This document shows positions 58,961 through 64,000 of a stretch of DNA of 64,000 nt, one piece after another (position 1 is the stretch's first letter; each line of letters starts with the position of its first letter). Location of the stretch: the NCBI RefSeq assembly GCF_042663885.1, contig NZ_JBHSXV010000001.1. One strand, given 5' to 3'. Made by a program: the position numbers and the translations under genes. Under the pieces are notes generated by a model. The model made no database searches, had not been told where the DNA came from, and saw only the letters and a program-made list of their open reading frames with translations. The stretch comes from Aquipuribacter hungaricus. Lineage in GTDB: Bacteria > Actinomycetota > Actinomycetes > Actinomycetales > JBBAYJ01.

Positions 58961-60159
58961 GCCGCCGCGCCACGACCGACGGTCCTCCGCGCCTGGACGT
59001 CGACGCCATGCTCGACGACCCGTCACTGCGCGTGGTGGTCTGCTGCGGCTCCGGCGGGGTCGGCAAGACCACCGTGGCCGCGGCGCTGGCCCTGCGCGGC
59101 GCCGAGCGCGGCCGGCGGACGGTCGTGCTCACCATCGACCCCGCCCGCCGGCTGGCGCAGTCGCTCGGCCTGTCCGAGCTGGACAACACCCCCCGCCCCG
59201 TGGAGGGCGTCGTGGCCGGGGCGGGCGGCTCGCTCGACGCGATGATGCTGGACATGAAGCGGACCTTCGACGAGGTCGTGCAGACGCACGCGACCCCCGA
59301 GAAGGCCGCGCAGATGCTGGCCAACCCCTTCTACCAGGCGCTGTCGAGCTCCTTCGCGGGGACGCAGGAGTACATGGCGATGGAGAAGCTGGGCCAGCTG
59401 CGCGCCGTCCAGGACGCCGACGGCCGCGACCGCTGGGACCTCATCGTCGTCGACACCCCGCCGAGCCGGTCGGCGCTGGACTTCCTCGACGCGCCGGAGC
59501 GGCTGGGCTCGTTCCTCGACAGCCGGTTCCTGCGGCTGCTGCTCACGCCCGCCAAGGCCGGCGGCAAGGCCTACGCCCGGGTGCTGTCGACCATCGCCGG
59601 CGGCGTCACCGGCGTCATGACCAAGGTGCTCGGCGCGCAGGTGCTCACGGACGTGCAGACCTTCGTCGCCGCGTTCGACTCGATGTTCGGCGGGTTCCGC
59701 GAGCGGGCGCAGCGCACGTACGCGCTGCTGGCCGGCAAGGGCACGCGCTTCGTCGTGGTCGCCGCGCCGGAGCCGGACGCCGTGCGCGAGGCGGGGTTCT
59801 TCGTCGACCGGCTGCTGGCCGACCGGATGCCGCTGGGCGGGGTGGTGGTCAACCGGGCCACGCTCACGCCGGTACCGGACCTGGGCTCCGACGAGACCCG
59901 GGCCGCCGCGGAGCGAGCGGACACCGAGGGCGGCCACCGGGCCGGCACCGCAGAGGTGCTGTGGGTGCACGCGCGGCGTGCCGCGCGGGTGGAGGCCGAG
60001 AGCGAGGTCGTCTCACGGCTGGTGCGGGTCGACCCGCCCGTGCCGACCGTCGTCGTCCCGGCCCGCCCGCTGGACGTCACGGACCTGGACGCGCTGCGCG
60101 CGGTGGGCGACGACCTGGCCTCGGGCCCTGTCGTCACCCCCCGCGCGGGGGACCGCTAG
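58957..60159 (+). CDS. Get3/ArsA-like ATPase, second of a pair
   Basis: 400 residues. The P-loop is VVCCGSGGVGKTTVAAAL (residues 27-44): the catalytic Lys remains but the first, intermonomer Lys is Ser, unlike its neighbour. The TIDPARRLAQSLG and VVDTPPSRSALDFLDAP segments mark the ArsA/Get3 fold. A hydrophobic, methionine-rich helical part (about 100-215) could form the client groove. It could pair with the first ATPase, giving one complete intermonomer site. Position matches Rv3680. It converges on whiB with a nine-base gap. Confidence 0.88.
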   Translation: MSRRATTDGPPRLDVDAMLDDPSLRVVVCCGSGGVGKTTVAAALALRGAERGRRTVVLTIDPARRLAQSLGLSELDNTPRPVEGVVAGAGGSLDAMMLDMKRTFDEVVQTHATPEKAAQMLANPFYQALSSSFAGTQEYMAMEKLGQLRAVQDADGRDRWDLIVVDTPPSRSALDFLDAPERLGSFLDSRFLRLLLTPAKAGGKAYARVLSTIAGGVTGVMTKVLGAQVLTDVQTFVAAFDSMFGGFRERAQRTYALLAGKGTRFVVVAAPEPDAVREAGFFVDRLLADRMPLGGVVVNRATLTPVPDLGSDETRAAAERADTEGGHRAGTAEVLWVHARRAARVEAESEVVSRLVRVDPPVPTVVVPARPLDVTDLDALRAVGDDLASGPVVTPRAGDR

Positions 60160-60168
60160 GCGGTCCGG

Positions 60169-60537
60169 TCAGGACGCCTCGAGCTGCTGGGCGAGCACGG
60201 GCGCGGGGTGCACCTCGCGCTGGACCACGCGCGTGCGCGGCGCCGCACCGACGCGGCCGCCGCCCTCGTGGACGCTCTTGGCGTCCTCGAGGAGGGTGCG
60301 CCACGACGCCACCTGCGGGTGCTCGCGGAGGATCTGGCGACGCTCGCGCTCGGTCGTCCCGCCCCACACGCCGAACTCGGTGCGGGTGTCCAGCGCGTGC
60401 GCCAGGCACTCGCTGCGCACCGGGCACGCCTTGCAGACCTGCTTGGCCTGCTGCTGCGCGGCACCCTGGACGAACAGCGCGTCCGGGTCCTCGCCACGGC
60501 ACGCCCCCTGGCTCGGCCACTCCTCGACCCACGGCAT
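60169..60537 (-). CDS. WhiB-family iron-sulfur transcription factor (WhiB4-like)
   Basis: 122 residues. Four cluster-binding cysteines: one in SQGACRGEDPD, two in QVCKACP and one in RSECLAHAL. The GVWGGTTERERR turn and a basic C-terminal region follow. These proteins bind a 4Fe-4S cluster and the housekeeping sigma factor or DNA. Place between the Get3-like pair and ponA2 equals that of Rv3681c (whiB4), which answers to oxidative stress. ATG at 60537 is chosen because the WhiB domain starts ten residues on; the longer form from 60585 adds a Gly/Pro stretch. Confidence 0.92.
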   Translation of the reverse strand: MPWVEEWPSQGACRGEDPDALFVQGAAQQQAKQVCKACPVRSECLAHALDTRTEFGVWGGTTERERRQILREHPQVASWRTLLEDAKSVHEGGGRVGAAPRTRVVQREVHPAPVLAQQLEAS

Positions 60538-60757
60538 CTCTCGGCCCTCTTCCCCCCGCACCGGGGTCCCGCCCGGGTGCGGCATTGATCGCTCGTGTCG
60601 CTCTGTATCGAAACTAGGCAGCGCGCGTTACCCCCGACAGGTGCGAACGTCCCGACCTGCATGGTCCGTCCGGCCAGCGGGGCCTCGGCCGAACGGAGGA
60701 TGCGCTGGCGCGCCCACCGTCCGTCCGCACCAGAGGTCGGCACGTACCCTGGCTGGC
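60538..60757. promoter_or_regulatory. Divergent control region of whiB and the PBP gene
   Basis: On the plus strand TACCCT (60745-60750) lies seven bases before the PBP ATG, a leaderless arrangement. On the minus strand TAGTTT near 60617 is a possible whiB -10, with a long leader holding an imperfect CCGCACC/GGTGCGG hairpin. No other element is clear. Confidence 0.4.
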
Positions 60758-63274
60758 ATGAGGTGGCGAGACCGAGCCGTGATACACGCTGCCCCGGCCG
60801 GAGCAGCGCCCGCACGACGGGCGTCCTCCGGCGGGGTGCTCCGACGGCTCCGGGAGGACGACTCCGGCAACGTCGCGACGGGGTTCCTGCGGGTGACGAC
60901 CCTGCTGGCCGCCTTCGTGGCGGTGGCGCTGGTGGCCGGCGTGCTGGCGGCCGGGCTCGTGCTGCCCGCCGCCGCGGGCGCCGGGTACCTGACGCGCAGC
61001 GGGGCCGACTACTACGACGAGCTGCCGACCGAGCTCGAGATCCCGCCGGTCTCCCAGACCTCCGGGATGTACGCCGCGGACGGCAGCCTCATCGCCACGT
61101 TCTTCTCCGAGAACCGGACGAGCACCTCGCTCAACCGGATGGGCGAGTGGACCCCCAAGGCCATCGTCGCCATCGAGGACGAGCGCTTCTACAGCCACGG
61201 CGGCGTCGACGCCCGCGGCACCCTGCGGGCCCTGGGCAACAACGTCCTGGGCGGCTCTCAGCAGGGCGCCTCCACGCTCACCCAGCAGTACGTCAAGCAG
61301 GTCCAGCTGGAGTCCGCCGTGTACACCGGCGACCCGGAGAAGCTCCGCGAGGTCCAGGCCGAGATCGCCGCGGGCGGGCCGGTCGGCTACGGGCGCAAGC
61401 TGCGCGAGGCGCGGCTGGCGATCTCGCTGGAGGAGCAGTTCACCAAGGACGAGATCCTCGAGCGCTACCTGAACATTGCGAACTTCGGCAACGCCACGTA
61501 CGGCATCCAGGCCGCCGCCCAGCGGTACTTCAGCGTCAACGCGGAGCAGCTGACCCTGCCCCAGGCCGCAGCGCTGGCCGGGATCGTCCAGGCCCCCACG
61601 CGCTGGGACCCGCTCGACAACCCCGAGGCGACCGTCGGGCGCCGCAACACCGTGCTCGGGTCGATGCTCCGGACCGGCGCGATCAACCAGCAGCAGTACG
61701 ACGAGTCCGTCGCCGCCGAGCTGGGCCTGGTGCCCAACGAGACCCAGCGCGGCTGCCTCACCGCCGGCCAGCTCGCCTACTTCTGCGACTACGTGCAGCG
61801 CGTCATCCTGTCCGACCCCGCCTACGGCGAGACGGCCGAGCAGCGCGAGAACCTGCTGCTGCGCGGCGGGCTCCGCATCGAGACGACCATCCGGCCGGAC
61901 CTGCAGGCCCGCGCCTGGGAGGCCGTGCGCAGCGAGGTCCCCGAGACCGACCGGGCCGGCGCCGCGATGTCCGTCGTCCAGCCGGGCACCGGGAACATCC
62001 TCGCCATGGCGCAGAACCGCCAGTACGGCGAGGAGCCGGGCAACCCCGCCCTGACGTTCACGAACTTCAACGTCGACAAGCGCTACAGCGGCGGCAGCGG
62101 GTTCCAGCCGGGCTCCAACATGAAGCCGATCGTCCTGGCGACGTGGCTGGAGCAGGGCAACTCGCTCAGCGCCCGCATCCCCGCCCCCGCGCAGCGGACC
62201 TTCCGCTTCCGCGACTTCACCCAGTGCGGCTCGCCCGTCCGCCGCGACAACGGCACCTTCGAGGTGAACAACTCCGGCGGTACGGCGCCCTCGCTGAGCG
62301 TGGCCGAGGCGTCGTTCCGCTCGAGCAACACCGCCTACGTCGAGATGACGAGCCAGCTCGACCTGTGCCAGATCCGCGACATGGCCACCCGCCTGGGCCT
62401 GCGCCCGTCCACCGACCCAGACGGCGAGATCGAGATGGTCCCGGTCATGGCGCTCGGCGTCAGCGCGGTCTCCCCGCTGTCGGTGGCCGGCGTCTACGCG
62501 ACCTTCGCCGCCGACGGCGTCCACTGCACCCCGGTGGGCATCGCCCGGATCGTCGACCGCACCGGCGCCGACCTGCCGGTGCCGTCCGCGGACTGCAACC
62601 AGGCCATCGACCAGCAGGTCGCCCGCGGCGTCAACGAGGCGCTCCAGCAGACCCTCATCCGCGGCACCGCCGACGACACCGACTTCGACGGCGGCACCGC
62701 GGCCGGCAAGACGGGGACGACGAGCGCGTTCAAGGAGATCTGGTTCTCCGGCTACACCCCCGGAATCGCCAGCTCGGTGTGGGTCGGCGACCCGGGTGTC
62801 GACGGCGTGACGAAGTCGCTGACGACGTTCCCCATCAACGGCCGGCGGTACCGCCAGGTGTTCGGCTCGACGTTCGCGCTGCCGACCTGGGACGCGTTCA
62901 TGAACCGCGCCGACGAGGTGTGGGACCTGCAGGCCGACGGCTTCCCCGAGCCCGACGAGGACGTCCGCCGCGGCCCGCAGTTCGCGCTGCCGAACGTCCG
63001 TGGCGACCAGCCGGACCGCGCGACGGCCGAGCTCGAGGAGCTCGGTCTCACCGTCGTCGTGTCGCCGGAGGGCCGGTTCTCCGACGAGATCCCCGCCGGC
63101 GCCGTGGCCGCGCAGAGCCCGTCGTCCGGCGCCCTGCAGCGCGACGGGAACAGCGTGACGCTGTACCTGTCGCAGGGTCCTGAGCCGGAGGCACCGCCCG
63201 AGCCCGTCGTCCCCGCCCCGGTCGAGACGCCCGCGCCGGCCCCCCCGCCGGCGGCCCCCGCACCGGCGCCCTGA
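60758..63274 (+). CDS. ponA2: Class A penicillin-binding protein with PASTA domain (PonA2-like)
   Basis: An 838-residue bifunctional peptidoglycan synthase. One membrane anchor (about 45-75) precedes the glycosyltransferase 51 domain, with catalytic Glu140 in AIEDERFYSHGG and QGASTLTQQYVKQ. The transpeptidase has SxxK at Ser453 (PGSNMKPIV), SxN in RSSNTAYVEM and KTG at Lys651 (AAGKTGTTSAFK). A PASTA domain (about 745-810) is followed by a Pro/Ala-rich tail. It makes and cross-links cell-wall glycan. ATG at 60758 is supported by TACCCT seven bases upstream. Position matches Rv3682. Confidence 0.95.
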   Translation: MRWRDRAVIHAAPAGAAPARRASSGGVLRRLREDDSGNVATGFLRVTTLLAAFVAVALVAGVLAAGLVLPAAAGAGYLTRSGADYYDELPTELEIPPVSQTSGMYAADGSLIATFFSENRTSTSLNRMGEWTPKAIVAIEDERFYSHGGVDARGTLRALGNNVLGGSQQGASTLTQQYVKQVQLESAVYTGDPEKLREVQAEIAAGGPVGYGRKLREARLAISLEEQFTKDEILERYLNIANFGNATYGIQAAAQRYFSVNAEQLTLPQAAALAGIVQAPTRWDPLDNPEATVGRRNTVLGSMLRTGAINQQQYDESVAAELGLVPNETQRGCLTAGQLAYFCDYVQRVILSDPAYGETAEQRENLLLRGGLRIETTIRPDLQARAWEAVRSEVPETDRAGAAMSVVQPGTGNILAMAQNRQYGEEPGNPALTFTNFNVDKRYSGGSGFQPGSNMKPIVLATWLEQGNSLSARIPAPAQRTFRFRDFTQCGSPVRRDNGTFEVNNSGGTAPSLSVAEASFRSSNTAYVEMTSQLDLCQIRDMATRLGLRPSTDPDGEIEMVPVMALGVSAVSPLSVAGVYATFAADGVHCTPVGIARIVDRTGADLPVPSADCNQAIDQQVARGVNEALQQTLIRGTADDTDFDGGTAAGKTGTTSAFKEIWFSGYTPGIASSVWVGDPGVDGVTKSLTTFPINGRRYRQVFGSTFALPTWDAFMNRADEVWDLQADGFPEPDEDVRRGPQFALPNVRGDQPDRATAELEELGLTVVVSPEGRFSDEIPAGAVAAQSPSSGALQRDGNSVTLYLSQGPEPEAPPEPVVPAPVETPAPAPPPAAPAPAP

Positions 63275-63335
63275 CCGGCGGGCCCGGTCCGGGGGCGGTC
63301 GGCCATCAGGGCCGCCCCCGACCGGTCGGCGGGAC

Positions 63336-63362
63336 CTGACCGGTCCCCCGCTCGGCTACACT
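63336..63362 (+). promoter_or_regulatory. Promoter of tRNA-Pro
   Basis: TGAC (63337-63340), 16 bases, then TACACT (63357-63362), ten bases before the tRNA 5' end. Confidence 0.5.
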
Positions 63363-63372
63363 CGCCGACGTA

Positions 63373-63446
63373 CGGGCTGTGGCGCAGCTTGGTAGCGCGC
63401 CTCGTTCGGGACGAGGAGGTCGTGGGTTCGAATCCCGCCAGCCCGA
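63373..63446 (+). tRNA. tRNA-Pro (anticodon CGG)
   Basis: Acceptor arms CGGGCTG and CAGCCCG pair fully. The anticodon stem CCTCG/CGAGG encloses TTCGGGA, so the anticodon CGG reads CCG. The T-arm has GGTTCGAATC. The discriminator A is followed by an encoded CCA (63447-63449), unlike the tRNA-Thr gene in this window. Confidence 0.97.
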
Positions 63447-63453
63447 CCACCCG

Positions 63454-63485
63454 GAGAGGGCCGACCCGCGAGGGTCGGCCCTCTC
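63454..63485 (+). terminator. Terminator of tRNA-Pro
   Basis: GAGAGGGCCGACCC, loop GCGA, and the exact complement: a 14-bp stem five bases after CCA, followed by TGTCGTCC. It faces the racemase gene and may serve both strands. Confidence 0.75.
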
Positions 63486-63500
63486 TGTCGTCCGGGGGGC

Positions 63501-64000
63501 TCAGGCGGCGGGGCGGGCGCCGGCGCGCAGCACCGTGGCCAGGGCGAGCGAGTCGACGGAGTCCACGACGACGTGGTCGGTGAGCCCCAGCAACTCGTCG
63601 TGCAGCACGGACAGCTCGGTGCAGGCCAGCAGCACGCACCCCGCCCCGGCGCCGACCAGCCGGTCGGCGACGGCGGCGAGCGCGCCGGCGTCCCCGGGCA
63701 GCCCCGCCTTGACCTGGTCGTAGATGACCGACATGACGGTGGCCTGGTCCTCGGCCCCGGGCACGACCGTCTCCAGCCCGGCCCGGGCGAGCTCGTCGTG
63801 GTAGGTCCGGGCGGCCACGGTGCCGTCGGTGGCCAGCACGCCGACCCGCTGCAGGCCCGGCACCCGGCGCACGGCGGCCTCGACGGTCGCCCGGACGATG
63901 CCGAGCACCGGGACGCCGGCGACCGCCTCGACCTGGGGCAGGAACGGCTCGGCGGTGTTGCACGGCAGCACGACCGCCCGGGCGCCCAGCCGCACGAGGT
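63501..64000 (-). CDS. Aspartate/glutamate racemase family protein, N-terminus beyond window
   Basis: The visible C-terminal ~165 residues have the two catalytic-type cysteines of the family, in VVLPCNTAEPF and VLLACTELSVL, and the GVLATDGTVAARTYHD strand-loop. The spacing fits broad amino acid racemases (YgeA/aspartate racemase type) more than MurI, whose motifs differ. It interconverts L- and D-amino acids, possibly for wall synthesis next to the PBP gene. The reading frame is open to the window edge, so the true start lies outside. Confidence 0.85.
   Translation of the reverse strand, partial: LVRLGARAVVLPCNTAEPFLPQVEAVAGVPVLGIVRATVEAAVRRVPGLQRVGVLATDGTVAARTYHDELARAGLETVVPGAEDQATVMSVIYDQVKAGLPGDAGALAAVADRLVGAGAGCVLLACTELSVLHDELLGLTDHVVVDSVDSLALATVLRAGARPAA

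Noticed and set aside
63350..63500. tRNA-Pro 3' end as an integration (att) site
   Set aside because: No integrase gene, no second copy of the tRNA 3' end within the window; the following hairpin is an ordinary terminator.

Overview
The window is a very GC-rich stretch of an Actinomycetota chromosome. Signs are the WhiB protein, a GlxR/Crp-type regulator, actinobacterial TopA with a lysine-rich tail, the MFS-thymidylate kinase fusion, an MarP-type protease, an Flp/Tad locus of the Rv3654c-Rv3660c type and a 6C RNA. From memory of Mycobacterium tuberculosis, the backbone follows the Rv3644c-Rv3682 block (holB, topA, DEAD/H helicase, tad genes, HAD phosphatase, acs, ephE, marP, nth, crp, MBL, ridA, two Get3/ArsA ATPases, whiB4, ponA2). 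Gene content such as xylAB, actP and nhaA suggests a Micrococcales-like or related lineage, but the genus cannot be fixed from the sequence.

Layout. 1-2.6 kb: end of a membrane sulfite-oxidase-like enzyme, a small PH-like membrane protein and a PLP dehydratase. 2.6-11.7 kb (minus): topA, then MFS-tmk, holB and a lipoprotein hydrolase chained by 4-base overlaps, then tRNA-Thr. 11.9-18.1 kb: a TetR gene divergent from two membrane genes with a double palindromic operator, a GXWXG/DUF4334 protein, a methyltransferase and the soluble transhydrogenase. 18.3-21.6 kb (minus): proton pyrophosphatase and an RsbV/RsbW-like pair. 21.8-24.9 kb: an MrfA-like helicase and a small membrane protein. 25.1-29.7 kb (minus): the Tad pilus locus, headed by a 6C RNA. 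30.0-35.5 kb: HAD phosphatase, a degenerate Fic-like protein, glycerophosphodiesterase and xylAB. 35.7-47.5 kb (plus): LytS-type kinase, a heterodimeric ABC exporter, a LytTR regulator, two symporters each preceded by a small membrane protein, and acetyl-CoA synthetase. 47.7-54.8 kb: nhaA, holin-like protein, epoxide-hydrolase-like protein, marP, CoA pyrophosphatase, nth and crp. 54.8-60.5 kb: Nudix-MBL-Nudix-RidA, DUF4177, the Get3-like ATPase pair and whiB. 60.8-64 kb: a class A penicillin-binding protein with PASTA, tRNA-Pro and a partial Asp/Glu racemase.

How the genes work together. The 35.7-47.5 kb block reads as sensing, uptake and activation of a small organic acid, most likely acetate or pyruvate (kinase, regulator, two Na+/solute symporters, Acs). 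xylA-xylB supply xylose catabolism. The 25-30 kb block is pilus assembly. topA, tmk, holB, nth and the helicase are DNA maintenance. The RidA, Nudix and MBL genes look like metabolite clean-up. At least eleven starts carry a TAnnnT hexamer 6-8 nt upstream, which implies widespread leaderless transcription.

Points of most interest: the 6C RNA with an extra C-rich hairpin; two reading-frame breaks in adjacent genes (39,983 and 40,880-41,020); an ABC exporter pair whose nucleotide-binding defects are complementary; a Fic-fold protein lacking the catalytic motif; a TadB-TadC fusion; and an RsbW-like protein without the N-box asparagine. I found no CRISPR array, insertion sequence, prophage or integrase.
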